Assembly: GCF_039697315.1 (NCBI RefSeq)
Contig: NZ_CP155619.1
Coordinates: forward strand, 806,001 to 870,000
Length of the DNA stretch: 64,000 nt
Source of the DNA: Pseudomonas abietaniphila
Lineage (GTDB): Bacteria > Pseudomonadota > Gammaproteobacteria > Pseudomonadales > Pseudomonadaceae
Direction: 5' to 3'
Shown: positions 17,304 to 26,121 of the stretch, one piece after another
Position numbering within the stretch: the stretch's first letter is position 1
Layout: every line of letters starts with the position of its first letter
The notes under the pieces: model-generated
The model's input: the letters and a program-made list of their open reading frames with translations, nothing else
Told to the model about the DNA's origin: nothing
Database searches by the model: none
Position numbers and translations under genes: made by a program

Positions 17304-17430
17304 GTGATTGAGCCTTCGTTGGCCAGAGATTCATTTCCAAGGCCTTATGGTTGGCGACGATATCCCCAATCAGGTGAAGGCAGAAGCCGGCCGGGGAGAT
17401 AAGGCGGCGTAACGCAAAGAGATATAATCG

Positions 17431-18303
17431 ATGCAGATTCCGGATGTTGAAGTGTTCGCTGCCGTGGCAACCGCCAGCAGCCTTTCAGGGGCCGCGCGAC
17501 GACTTGGGCTGTCAGCCATGACCGTGTCCCGACGGCTTGCCTCGCTGGAAAAAGAGTTAGGTGTGCGGCTTGTCCAAAGAACAACCCGCTCTGCGTCCCT
17601 CACGCCCGAGGGAGAAGTACTGTTACCGTTCGCCAGAAGCATTCTGGAGGCTGACGAGGCCGCGCGCGCTACATTGAAAGCGAATGCCGGAACGGCCAGT
17701 GGTTTACTCAGAGTCACCGCGCCCACTGTGTTCGGCCAGGAACTGATCATGCCGGTGATTCCCCGGCTGCTCGCCGAAAACCCGGCACTGCAGGTTGATC
17801 TGACACTGTCAGATCGCATCGTCGACATCGTGGGCCTGGGTATCGACGTCGCTATCCGCATCGCGACGCTGAGCGATTCAGGGTTGGTAGCCCGCGCGCT
17901 TGCTCCGAACCCAAGGGTCATCTGCGCAAGTCCTGATTATCTCGCCAGACAGGGTACGCCTACCCGCCTTGAAGACCTGAAAGGTCATCAATGCATTGGC
18001 TTGCATGGCATGCCTTATTGGCCATTTGTCCATCAGGGAGAGTCGGTCTCCATCCGTGCTGAGGCATCGTTCTCGGCCAACAGTGTCGAGTCCGTCAGAG
18101 CGGCCAGCAAATTGGGACTGGGCCTGGCCATGCTGACTTACTGGGACGTACGCAACGAGCTCGCGGATGGCAGTCTGGCTCTCGTCGAGTTGGAGGATGT
18201 CGTGCCTGAGCAACTGTCCATCGCGGCAGTGCTTCCAACTCGTCAGTACGTACCCAACCGCGTGCGCGTACTTCTTGAACACCTTGAACGGGCCTTGAAG
18301 TAG
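17431..18303 (+). CDS. LysR-family regulator divergent from alkene reductase
   Basis: A 290-residue regulator. The winged helix is at residues 4-60 (VEVFAAVATASSLSGAARRL, then GLSAMTVSRRLASLE), followed by a CrgA-type effector domain (LLRVTAPTVFGQELIMPVIP, IVDIVGLGIDVAIRIATL). The start follows AAAGAG. Its placement, divergent from the old yellow enzyme gene with a 127-bp gap, makes that gene the likely target. Confidence 0.86.
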   Translation: MQIPDVEVFAAVATASSLSGAARRLGLSAMTVSRRLASLEKELGVRLVQRTTRSASLTPEGEVLLPFARSILEADEAARATLKANAGTASGLLRVTAPTVFGQELIMPVIPRLLAENPALQVDLTLSDRIVDIVGLGIDVAIRIATLSDSGLVARALAPNPRVICASPDYLARQGTPTRLEDLKGHQCIGLHGMPYWPFVHQGESVSIRAEASFSANSVESVRAASKLGLGLAMLTYWDVRNELADGSLALVELEDVVPEQLSIAAVLPTRQYVPNRVRVLLEHLERALK

Positions 18304-18616
18304 AGAAGCGATTTAGCGGCTTATTGACTCAAATGGTGACTGGCGGCCGGGAGGGATGTGCAAGGAATACACAGTCCTCTCGGGCGGCGATTGATGCACG
18401 CCGCCATGCTTCCAAAGTGGCAAGGCCGTTCTAATGATGACGTGCTACAACACGGCCATTGTTTTGAGTTTGGACGAGTCAAGACGATCTGCACCGAACG
18501 CAATACGTTCTAACACCACGAGCGTGCACACAAAGGCAACACTGTTTCCACTCCCATCGCCCACGGCGCAGGGTCGGTAATCAGCGTTCCTTATCACACT
18601 CCTGGAAGCATTGATC
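18304..18616. other. Intergenic region, 313 bp
   Basis: Between the LysR gene and the DUF417 gene, same strand. It should hold the DUF417 promoter; GGAAG precedes its start. No other structure was seen. Confidence 0.35.
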
Positions 18617-19126
18617 ATGAAAACCTCAAGAATCGAAAACGACGAAACCAACAACGCACAAACCCCTTCAACGCCTGGGTATAAAATCATGGCGCTTGGT
18701 ATTTATGGGGCCTATTTTGCACTCGCCGTCATTTACTTCTGGTTCGGCGGCATGAAGTTCACGCACTACGAAGCAGCCGGGCTTGTTCCGCTCGTAAGTA
18801 ACAGCCCCTTTCTGGGGTGGGTTTATGACATTTTCAGCGTCGATACCTTCTCCAGTCTGCTCGGTGTGCTGGAAGTATCGATCGGTACACTCATTGCTGG
18901 TCGCTTGTTGTCACCGAAGCTGTCTTTGATAGGTGGCGCGCTGTCTGCCGGACTGTTTTTCACCACCTTGAGCTTCATGTTTTCAACCCCCGGCGTGATC
19001 GAGCCTGGCCTCGGTTTTCCCGCTATTTCTGTCGCTCCAGGCCAGTTTCTACTCAAAGATATCGGGCTACTTGCCGCCTCGATATTTGTGGCCGGCCATT
19101 CGCTGATGGCCCTGGAACGCCGATGA
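18617..19126 (+). CDS. DUF417 (YkgB/RclC-like) inner-membrane protein
   Basis: A 169-residue membrane protein with about four helices. It carries the DUF417 pattern: YFWFGGMKFTHYEAAG, then VSNSPFLGWVY, FSSLLGVLEVSIG, TTLSFMFSTPGV and GQFLLKDIGLL. In E. coli the DUF417 protein RclC is made under reactive chlorine stress from the rclABC operon. The gene faces (tail to tail, 43 bp apart) an RclR-like AraC regulator. There is no rclA or rclB homologue in the window. The ATG at 18617 is preferred to a TTG two codons earlier. Confidence 0.82.
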   Translation: MKTSRIENDETNNAQTPSTPGYKIMALGIYGAYFALAVIYFWFGGMKFTHYEAAGLVPLVSNSPFLGWVYDIFSVDTFSSLLGVLEVSIGTLIAGRLLSPKLSLIGGALSAGLFFTTLSFMFSTPGVIEPGLGFPAISVAPGQFLLKDIGLLAASIFVAGHSLMALERR

Positions 19127-19169
19127 GCCGATGATCGCCACTGAAATGACCTGAAGGGATCCGATGCTT

Positions 19170-20015
19170 TCAGGTCATTGCCCCCTCTTCTCCGCCTGCC
19201 ACGTCCTTCATCCAGTCCCGAGGACTGTAGCCAGTCTTGCGTCGAAACGCGCGAGCAAGTGCCGAGGGACTTTCATAACCCACTTCGGAGGCAATCAGAA
19301 TCATCGACCGGCCTTCACGAAGACGCTTCTGCGCCAGGCTGATACGCCAACTCAACAGATAATCGGCGGGCGTCTGCCCGATGATTGCCCGGAAGTGCAC
19401 TGCGTAGGCCGCCCGGGACATATTCGATTCGCTCGCCAGTCCCGCAATTGACCACGCCAGATGAGGTGCGTTGTGAATCTGCAAAAGGGAGCGTGACAGC
19501 CTCGGATCGGCTAGACCCGCCATGACCCCGGTCTGCAACTGGTGGTGATCGAGTAGATGTCGAACCAACAGGATGACCAACAACTCGAACAAGCGTTCAA
19601 GCGCAGCCTCCCGGCCACAATGCGAGCCCGCCGCCTCGCGGAACATCCATTTCAGCGTATCGGCCAGCATGGGTAGTTCATCCAGCGACAGCACCAGACA
19701 ATCGGGTAATGAAGCGGACACCGGATTGTCGACCCCTCCCTCAAACTCCATCGTTGCACACAACAACTGAGCGCCCTCGGACTCACCGGCAAACAGTTGA
19801 TGCCGACTCGGACGCGGCATGAAAATCAGGCTGGGCCGGGTCAGCAGCAAGTCCTTACGATCAGGTCCCCGCAATGTAACGCTGCCAGCCTGTAGCAAGT
19901 GGAGATAACCACGTCCTTGTGCACCGTCATAAGACGACAAACCGCACAGCTTGCCACTGTAAAACAGGTTTGCGCGCACGCCGAACTGCGATAACAAAGT
20001 AGACAAGCGATCCAT
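19170..20015 (-). CDS. AraC-family regulator with N-terminal cupin, RclR-like
   Basis: A 281-residue regulator. The N-terminal half (about 5-170) is a cupin-like sensor domain (LLQAGSVTLRG, FMPRPSRHQLFAGE), and the C-terminal half (about 185-275) is an AraC DNA-binding domain with two helix-turn-helix units (AGLASESNMSRAAYAVHFR, ASEVGYESPSALARAFRRKT). Cys24 and Cys86 lie near the positions of the two redox-active cysteines of E. coli RclR (Cys21 and Cys89), and the neighbour is DUF417, like RclC. Reactive chlorine or electrophile sensing is therefore plausible but inferred. Confidence 0.78.
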   Translation of the reverse strand: MDRLSTLLSQFGVRANLFYSGKLCGLSSYDGAQGRGYLHLLQAGSVTLRGPDRKDLLLTRPSLIFMPRPSRHQLFAGESEGAQLLCATMEFEGGVDNPVSASLPDCLVLSLDELPMLADTLKWMFREAAGSHCGREAALERLFELLVILLVRHLLDHHQLQTGVMAGLADPRLSRSLLQIHNAPHLAWSIAGLASESNMSRAAYAVHFRAIIGQTPADYLLSWRISLAQKRLREGRSMILIASEVGYESPSALARAFRRKTGYSPRDWMKDVAGGEEGAMT

Positions 20016-20289
20016 GGACAGTCTCTTGGCAGGAAATGCACGCTCAAATCATAACATCGAAGGAGTGCGCCACTTTGTGGCCGGCCGGCCTTCTATTCAA
20101 ACTCGAGTGAGCAGGAAAATGAGACAGAGCGCGGAAGAGTTGATCGACGTACCGGAAGCGTTGAGGTTGGTACGATCTGATTGGCAATCCCGGCCATCGG
20201 TTGATCTGCCTGCGGATCGCCGGGCTTTTCAACCGTGAATATCTGGATGACGAAACGCATATTGCCTCGTCAGTGGGTAGTCGGGGCGG

Positions 20290-22101
20290 TTACCGATACC
20301 CACGCGCCTGGATGTTGAACAGGCTGGCATAGCGCCCGCCGCCAGCCATCAGTTGCACGTGGGTTCCTTGTTCCAGAATCCGGCCCTGATTCAGCACGAT
20401 GATGTGATCGGCGTTGCGCACGCTGGAGAATCGGTGAGAAATCAGCAAACTCATGCGCCCCTCGGCGTACTCGCGGAAATGCTCGAATACGGCAGCCTCG
20501 GCCCCAGCGTCGAGGGCGGCCGTCGGTTCGTCCAGAATCAGCAGATCGGCCTCACGGCGCATGTACGCCCGAGACAGCGCCACCTTTTGCCATTGCCCAC
20601 CGGACAATTCCTGCCCACCGACGAACCAGCGCCCCAACTGCGTGTGGTAGCCGTTACTCAAGCGCTCGATGAAGTCGGCGGCGATCCCTTGCGTGGCCGC
20701 ATCGCGCCAACGCGCCTGGTCATCGAAAGCGTCGACGTCACCCACCCCCAGGTTTTCGCCGACCGTCATCTGGTAACGGATGTAGTCCTGAAAGATCACC
20801 CCGATGCGCTGGTGCAAGGCCTGTTCGTCCCAGTCCTGCAAATCGCTGCCGTCCAGCAGGATCCGGCCTTCGTCAGGCGTATAGAGTCGGGTAAGCAGTT
20901 TGATCAATGTGGTTTTACCCGAGCCGTTTTCGCCCACCAGGGCCAGGCTCATGCCAGGCGTCAGGTGCAGGCTGATGTCGCTGAGCGTAGGGTGCGCGGC
21001 ACCCGGGTAGCGGAAGCCCAGGCGTTCGCAGCGCAGGCCGTCACCAGGGCGTGCACCCGCCTTCAGCGTGCCGCGTTTCGGTGCCACCGGCACCTCAAGG
21101 TATTCGTAGAGGTCAGACAGGTACAGGCCGTCCTCGTACAAACCGGCAATCGCACTGAGGCTGGCAGTGATGGCGACCTGGCCTTGCTTGAACAGCACCA
21201 GGTACATCGTCATCTGTCCCAGCGTGGTCTGGCCGCGCACGGTGTCCAGCACCACCCAGGCGTAGGCCACGTAGAACGCAGCAGTGCCCAATAGCCCGAG
21301 GGCAAACCCCCAGGCGTCGCGCCGCACGGTGAGCCGGCGGTCTTCGGCGTACAGGCGCGTGAAATTGTCGCGATAGCGTTGCAGCAACAGCGGCGCCATG
21401 CCGAAAAGCTTCACTTCCTTGGTGTGCGCCTCATGGGACAGCAACGATTCCAGGTAATTTTGATGGCGAGTTTCCGGGGCGCGACGCTGGAACAGCCGGA
21501 AGGCATTACCGGAAAAATGCGTCTCGGCGAAGAACACCGGCAGCGCGCCGACCACCAGGATCAGCAGCGCCCAAGGGGAAAAATGCACCAGCAGCACCGC
21601 AAAGCTGACCAGCGAGATAAGGTTTTGCGTCAGCCCCAGGCCTTTTGTGACGAGGCCCAGTGGCCGGGTCGATGCATCCCGGCGCACGCGCACCAGCTTG
21701 TCGTAAAAGGCCGAGTCCTCGAACTGCAGCAGCGAGAAGGTCTGGGCCTTTTCCAGGATCATCAGGTTGACCTTCTGCCCCAACTGCACCCGCAGTAGCG
21801 CTTGTTGCATTGAAAGCGCCCGTTGCGCCGCGGCCAGCAACGCCAATACGCCCGCCTCGGCCAACACGTAACGCAGGACCGGCCATAGCGGCGCCTGGCT
21901 GCCACTGCCAAGGATCTGCATCGCCTGAACCACCGCGTCGACGATCCGCTGGCCGATCCATGCGGCGAGCGCGGGCAAAATGCCGGCGATCAGCGTCGCC
22001 ACGATCAAGCCGCTGAACAACGGGCGGGAGGTCGCCCAGACGAGACCGACCGCCCTGCCGCTCTGGGTTGAAAATGCAGTCAAACGGTTAAACAACGACA
22101 T
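20290..22101 (-). CDS. ABC transporter with fused membrane and ATP-binding domains
   Basis: A half-transporter of 603 residues: an ABC membrane domain of about six helices in the first 320 residues, then an ATP-binding domain with Walker A (LVGENGSGKTTLIK), signature LSGGQWQKV, Walker B (LLILDEPTAALD) and the switch His in LISHRFS. It exports an unknown substrate as a dimer. The membrane part resembles exporters annotated for peptides or lipids, but it lacks a C39 peptidase domain. The start at 22101 (MSLFNRLTAF) is a choice: an in-frame ATG at 22158 is also possible. No partner gene is adjacent. Confidence 0.82.
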   Translation of the reverse strand: MSLFNRLTAFSTQSGRAVGLVWATSRPLFSGLIVATLIAGILPALAAWIGQRIVDAVVQAMQILGSGSQAPLWPVLRYVLAEAGVLALLAAAQRALSMQQALLRVQLGQKVNLMILEKAQTFSLLQFEDSAFYDKLVRVRRDASTRPLGLVTKGLGLTQNLISLVSFAVLLVHFSPWALLILVVGALPVFFAETHFSGNAFRLFQRRAPETRHQNYLESLLSHEAHTKEVKLFGMAPLLLQRYRDNFTRLYAEDRRLTVRRDAWGFALGLLGTAAFYVAYAWVVLDTVRGQTTLGQMTMYLVLFKQGQVAITASLSAIAGLYEDGLYLSDLYEYLEVPVAPKRGTLKAGARPGDGLRCERLGFRYPGAAHPTLSDISLHLTPGMSLALVGENGSGKTTLIKLLTRLYTPDEGRILLDGSDLQDWDEQALHQRIGVIFQDYIRYQMTVGENLGVGDVDAFDDQARWRDAATQGIAADFIERLSNGYHTQLGRWFVGGQELSGGQWQKVALSRAYMRREADLLILDEPTAALDAGAEAAVFEHFREYAEGRMSLLISHRFSSVRNADHIIVLNQGRILEQGTHVQLMAGGGRYASLFNIQARGYR

Positions 22102-22434
22102 TAAAGGCGCAGGCTCCGGGTAGTCAGTGACCGGCCATTGTACCGACGAGTTCGGCATGCCTCGCCGGTCTTGTTGATCGCTACAGCGCATTCTCCGGAT
22201 GAACCCGGACCGGCCTGAAGGACTGAGTGATGTGGTTTCGGTAAATTGGTGAAGACTACCATTCGGGCAACCAGCGAGGATTTCTGTATCTCAACACCGG
22301 AAGGCAAGTTGATTGAGTTCCTCGGTCAGGGAAGCTGCCTCCACTGGACAACGAGAGCGCCTCTCAAACAATTTCTTCCCGTACGGGTACCAGCGCTCAT
22401 CCCGGGCAGGCATTGCTCCCCAATGCCGATTCAT
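22102..22434. other. Intergenic region, 333 bp
   Basis: Upstream of the ABC exporter on the minus strand, up to the end of the DUF1835-like remnant. No gene or repeat is recognised. Confidence 0.3.
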
Positions 22435-22800
22435 TCAACGACGCCGCACCTGCCCTTGATCACTCACGACCCACGGCTTTTGATCGGCGACGATATGAAC
22501 CCCGCCCACCCAGCGCTCCGCTGGCGCGCAGTCGAGCCAGTTTGTGCGCCCCTGCAACACGCGTTCACCCAGCGCCGTGAGGCGAATAGCGCGTTTTTGC
22601 CACTCGCCCTGCGGCTGTTCATGCAGCAATGGCTGCGGCGAATCGATCATCGGTCGCAGCAGCGCATGGAACATCAAATCGCCCAGATACGGCAAAGGCT
22701 CATAGCTCAGGCTGAGATGCCCGAAGACTTTTCCTGAGGGCAGCTCGCCGTGGTCTGCCAGCACGCGCAAACCGACAGGCCCGAACGGCGCTTCTCCAAG
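22435..22800 (-). pseudogene. C-terminal remnant of a DUF1835-like protein
   Basis: The frame reads about 120 residues, from just after a TGA near 22800 to 22435. The pattern YEPLPYLGDLMFHALLRPM, then IRLTALGERVLQG and ERWVGGVHI, resembles the C-terminal third of DUF1835-type proteins, which normally run to about 300 residues. No ATG start with a ribosome binding site is present and the N-terminal two-thirds are absent, so it is probably a gene remnant. The family assignment is from memory of the pattern and is tentative. Confidence 0.4.
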
Positions 22801-22862
22801 TCACTACCGCGCCGAGACATTTTGTATAAACTGCCGCTTTCGTTCAGTCCGGGGGCCGATCC

Positions 22863-23741
22863 ATGTCATCGAAGGTAATTTCCAGATCGGCCGAACCCTC
22901 GGCATCGCTGGAGAGCCGCATTCGCAGCCGTTACGACCAGATGTCGGCGGTGGAACAAAAACTGTCCGATGTCATCCTCGCCTCCCCTGGCCAACTGGCG
23001 ATGCAGACGGCCACCGAGCTTGCGATCAGCGCTGGCGTATCGAAAGCGACTGCGACCCGGTTCTTCAGGGCGCTGGGCTATGACTCCTACGACGCGGCTC
23101 GGCGCGAGGCACGCAAAGCCAGCAGCGCCGGCTCCCCTCTCTACCTGCAACACCTGAACGATGCCGACCAGGACCCCAAGGCGCTGATGCAGCATCACCT
23201 GGATCAAGAGATCGCCAATCTGGCGAAAACCTACGAGTCGTTGTCGCACAATGATCTGGCGCAGATGGCCCAGGCCATCGCCAAAGCACGGCGTGTGGTG
23301 CTCATCGGCTTTCGGCACAGCCAGACCATTGCGGTGATGTTTCGCAGCAACCTGATCCAGGTGCGCGATGACATCCTGCTGCTCCCGGCGCCAGGCGACA
23401 GCCTCGCCGAATACCTGGCGGGACTGGACGGGCGCGATGTGGCGATCTGCATCGGGCTGCGTCGACGCGTCCCTGAACTGGAAAGCGCCATGTCAGCGAT
23501 GGCTGAGCTTGGCGTGCACCTGCTCTACATTTCCGACGTGTTGGCCGGTAAACCGGCAAAGCTGGCCCGCTGGGTGATTCGCTGCCACACCGAAGGCAGC
23601 CTGATGTTCGACAGCAATGCCAGCGTGGCCGGAGTCACCAACCTGATCTGTTCACTGGTGGGCAAAGAGCTGGCAGGTGAGAGATCCACTCACCTTGCAC
23701 AAGCCGAAGTGCTGCATCAGAAACTCCAGGCACTGGAATAA
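22863..23741 (+). CDS. MurR/RpiR-family transcriptional regulator
   Basis: A 292-residue regulator. Residues about 15-90 form the RpiR helix-turn-helix (RSRYDQMSAVEQKLSDVIL, then ELAISAGVSKATATRFFRAL), and residues about 130-270 form a SIS domain (VVLIGFRHSQTIAVMFRSN, DVAICIGLRRRVPELESAM) that normally binds a phosphosugar or related ligand. It lies directly before the ABC-DUF1989-allantoicase operon on the same strand, with twin palindromic operators in the 232-bp gap, so it is the likely regulator of that operon. The ligand is unknown and may be a ureide rather than a sugar phosphate. Confidence 0.87.
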   Translation: MSSKVISRSAEPSASLESRIRSRYDQMSAVEQKLSDVILASPGQLAMQTATELAISAGVSKATATRFFRALGYDSYDAARREARKASSAGSPLYLQHLNDADQDPKALMQHHLDQEIANLAKTYESLSHNDLAQMAQAIAKARRVVLIGFRHSQTIAVMFRSNLIQVRDDILLLPAPGDSLAEYLAGLDGRDVAICIGLRRRVPELESAMSAMAELGVHLLYISDVLAGKPAKLARWVIRCHTEGSLMFDSNASVAGVTNLICSLVGKELAGERSTHLAQAEVLHQKLQALE

Positions 23742-23832
23742 GTGATCAGTGCGCTGTCTTGGGCCGGCAGCCTCCGCAATACGCACCAGCTTTGGGCGCA
23801 AACGGATTTAATAGCGGCGTTGATCGCCCGAC

Positions 23833-23878
23833 AAAGAAACATACGTTTCTTTAAATTAATTGCTGAAACCTTTGTTTC
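23833..23878 (+). promoter_or_regulatory. Twin GAAAC-N4-GTTTC operators before the DUF1989 operon
   Basis: AAAGAAAC-ATAC-GTTTCTTT (23833-23852) is a perfect palindrome with 8-bp arms. A second copy of the core, GAAAC-CTTT-GTTTC, lies at 23865-23878. The centres are 29 bp apart, close to three helical turns, so two regulator dimers could bind one face of the DNA. The adjacent RpiR protein is the likely binder; this is an inference from position. Confidence 0.65.
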
Positions 23879-23973
23879 TTAAGGTCTGCACAGTTTCTTG
23901 ACCTCGATTCGCCGCTGCTGGCACAGAAACTGCGATACCCCTTGGGTCAACCCATCTACCCAAGGGCGCCACC

Positions 23974-24825
23974 ATGAAAAAAACGTTTCCCGGATTTCCG
24001 CTCGTACTGGCCGCCATGACGCTCGGTGTCAGCCTGCATGCCTCGGTGTCCACTGCCGATACGCTGGATGACGTCAAGGCGCGGGGCACGCTGGTCGTGG
24101 CCATCGACCCGACCTTCGCGCCCTATGAGTACACCGATGACAGCGGCGCCATCACCGGGTATACCCCGGCGATCATGGCGCAGGTGGCGAAATCCCTCGG
24201 CGTGAAAGTCGAATACCAGAAAATGGCCTTCAGCGGGATCATCCCTGCCTTGATTTCAGGTTCGGTGGATGCTGAAGGCTCCTCACTGAACGTCACCGCC
24301 GAGCGCGCGGGCAAGGTGTTGTTCGTCGCGCCCTTTGGCAAAAGCGTCAATGCGGTGATGACCCGCGCCGATGACAAACGCCTGGACCCGGCCAGCCTTA
24401 AAATCGAGAGCCTGGCCGGTCTCAGCGCCGCCGTGAAAACCACCTCAGCCCCCGAGCAGCTGGTCAAGCAATTCAACGTCGAGCTGAAAGCCAAGGGCCT
24501 GGCGCCGATCAAGATCGTCGGCGTAGACAGCGTCGACCAGACCCTGTCGGCACTGATGACCAAGCGCGCCGACTTCATCCTCGACGACATCACCGTGCTG
24601 GGCAGCCTGCGCAAACAGCACCCGGACAATCTGCGTCAGGTCGGTGAGCTGGGCGACAGCCAGTGGATCAGCTGGGCCACGCGCAAGGACGACACCCGCC
24701 TGAACAAGGCCATCAGCGACCAGATCATCGCCATGAAAAACTCCGGCGACCTGCAGAAATTGCAGCAGCAGTACCTGGGCGTGACCTTCGACCTGCCGTC
24801 CCAAGACTTTATTCCTGCCAAGTGA
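23974..24825 (+). CDS. ABC transporter substrate-binding protein, polar amino acid type
   Basis: A periplasmic solute-binding protein (SBP_bac_3) of 283 residues with a signal peptide (LVLAAMTLGVSLHASVSTAD). The start of the mature domain, LDDVKARGTLVVAIDPTFAPYEY, and DFILDDITVLGSL are typical of amino-acid-type binding proteins. It is the first gene of an operon with three DUF1989 genes, two permease genes and allantoicase. This context suggests a ureide or guanidino compound rather than an ordinary amino acid, but the ligand cannot be read from the sequence. Confidence 0.85.
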   Translation: MKKTFPGFPLVLAAMTLGVSLHASVSTADTLDDVKARGTLVVAIDPTFAPYEYTDDSGAITGYTPAIMAQVAKSLGVKVEYQKMAFSGIIPALISGSVDAEGSSLNVTAERAGKVLFVAPFGKSVNAVMTRADDKRLDPASLKIESLAGLSAAVKTTSAPEQLVKQFNVELKAKGLAPIKIVGVDSVDQTLSALMTKRADFILDDITVLGSLRKQHPDNLRQVGELGDSQWISWATRKDDTRLNKAISDQIIAMKNSGDLQKLQQQYLGVTFDLPSQDFIPAK

Positions 24826-24833
24826 GAACCCCT

Positions 24834-25451
24834 ATGTCTTCATCATCCATCCACGTTCACGTGCCCGCCGGGCACGGCCGGACTTTCGAAGTGCGCAGTG
24901 GCCAGTTCATCACGGTGATCGACCGCGATGGCCAGCAAGCGGCTGACTTCGTGGCTGTCGTCAATGGCCAGACCGATCACTACCTGTCACCGACACACAC
25001 GCGTCGTCGCCTCGATTCGCTGTTCTTCAGCGTGGGCGACAGCCTGTATTCCAACGCCGACGAGCCCTTGTTGCACGTGCTGCAGGACACCGTCGGCGTC
25101 CATGATGCCAACGTTCCGGCCTGCGATTGCACACGTTTCAGTGTCGATTTCGGGGTCGACGGCCACCGCAACTGCCTGGACAACATGCATGAGGGCCTGA
25201 GCCATTACGGCGTGTTGCCGGTGAATGTCCCCGAGCCCTTCAACCTGTTTCAGAACGGCCCCGTGACCGCTGACGGCCGCATGCAAGTGACCGACCCGAT
25301 CAGCAAGGCCGGCGACCGCATCGTTTTCCGCGCGCTTAAAGATCTGGTCTGCGCGGTGTCGTCCTGTCCGCAGGACATCATTCCCGGCAATGGTTTGTTG
25401 GTGACCCCTATCGACATCGTCATCTCCGATGACGAACCGTTGTCCGCTTGA
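24834..25451 (+). CDS. DUF1989 family protein 1 (urea carboxylase-associated type)
   Basis: A 205-residue protein of the DUF1989 family. It has conserved Cys97 (VPACDCT), the HRNCLDN motif at 111-117 and Cys173/Cys178 (VCAVSSCPQD), residues that look like metal ligands or catalytic groups. Two DUF1989 proteins together form carboxyguanidine deiminase (CgdA/CgdB) in guanidine-using bacteria; before that they were called urea-carboxylase-associated proteins. No urea or guanidine carboxylase gene is in this window, so the substrate here is probably different. The start is 8 bp after the binding-protein stop. Frame and family are clear; the reaction is inferred. Confidence 0.8.
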   Translation: MSSSSIHVHVPAGHGRTFEVRSGQFITVIDRDGQQAADFVAVVNGQTDHYLSPTHTRRRLDSLFFSVGDSLYSNADEPLLHVLQDTVGVHDANVPACDCTRFSVDFGVDGHRNCLDNMHEGLSHYGVLPVNVPEPFNLFQNGPVTADGRMQVTDPISKAGDRIVFRALKDLVCAVSSCPQDIIPGNGLLVTPIDIVISDDEPLSA

Positions 25452-25473
25452 CTGCCCGCTCAAGGAGTAACCC

Positions 25474-26118
25474 ATGCTGTTAATGAAAGAGGCCACCGAA
25501 ACCCGAGCGCCGCTGCCCATGCAGACGGTCACGGTCGATGCCGCCAGCGCCGGCTCGATCCTGGTCAAGCGCGGCCAGTTGTTGCGCATCACCGCACTGG
25601 AAGACGGCGCGGTGGCCAGCCTGTTCGGCTTCAGCGAAACCGATCCGAATGTGCACCTGTCCGTCCACCACACTCGGGTGTTCAGCAACTCTTACGTATT
25701 GGGCGCCGGCATGCGCATGGTCAATAACCGCAGGCGTCCGGTGATGGTGTTGGGCAAGGACAGCGTCGGCCAACACGACCTGCTGTTGCCGGCATCGACC
25801 AGCGCTTTTCTTGCAGCCAACGGCTATGCCAGGCAAATCGGCTGTGTCGAAGCGCTGCAGGCCGAACTGCAGAGACTGGGTCGCCAGCAGCCCAAGCTGC
25901 CCGATCCCATCAACCTGTTCATGAACGTGCAACTGGATCAGCGGGGAACGTTGACGCCGTTACCCACGACCGTGAAAGCCGGTGACTCGGTGACCTGCCG
26001 TGTGGTGCTCGATACGGTGTTCGTGGTCTCGACCTGCTGCACGGGTATCCCCGGTAATGACACGCCCGGGGCCGTCCGGTTGTCGGTGGCCGAAGACCTC
26101 AGCGACTTCGCGGGCTAG
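25474..26118 (+). CDS. DUF1989 family protein 2, lacking the HRNC motif
   Basis: A 214-residue protein of the same fold (GSILVKRGQLLRITALEDG at the start, INLFMNVQLDQRGTL, then VTCRVVLDTVFVVSTCCTGIPGN at the end). It lacks the HRNCxDN motif of the other two copies; a single Cys124 and the late Cys188/Cys189 remain. It may be the non-catalytic partner, as one subunit of a heteromeric deiminase, or act on a different compound. An AAGGAG site lies upstream. It sits between DUF1989 protein 1 and the first permease. Confidence 0.75.
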   Translation: MLLMKEATETRAPLPMQTVTVDAASAGSILVKRGQLLRITALEDGAVASLFGFSETDPNVHLSVHHTRVFSNSYVLGAGMRMVNNRRRPVMVLGKDSVGQHDLLLPASTSAFLAANGYARQIGCVEALQAELQRLGRQQPKLPDPINLFMNVQLDQRGTLTPLPTTVKAGDSVTCRVVLDTVFVVSTCCTGIPGNDTPGAVRLSVAEDLSDFAG

Positions 26119-26121
26119 CCG

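Noticed and set aside
20014..20238. 74-codon plus-strand frame between the AraC and ABC exporter genes
   Set aside because: No good start signal and no family; looks like chance open reading in a 274-bp gap.
20353..21294. Open frame of 313 codons antisense to the ABC exporter
   Set aside because: His/Gln/Arg-rich shadow of the ATP-binding domain region with no motif.
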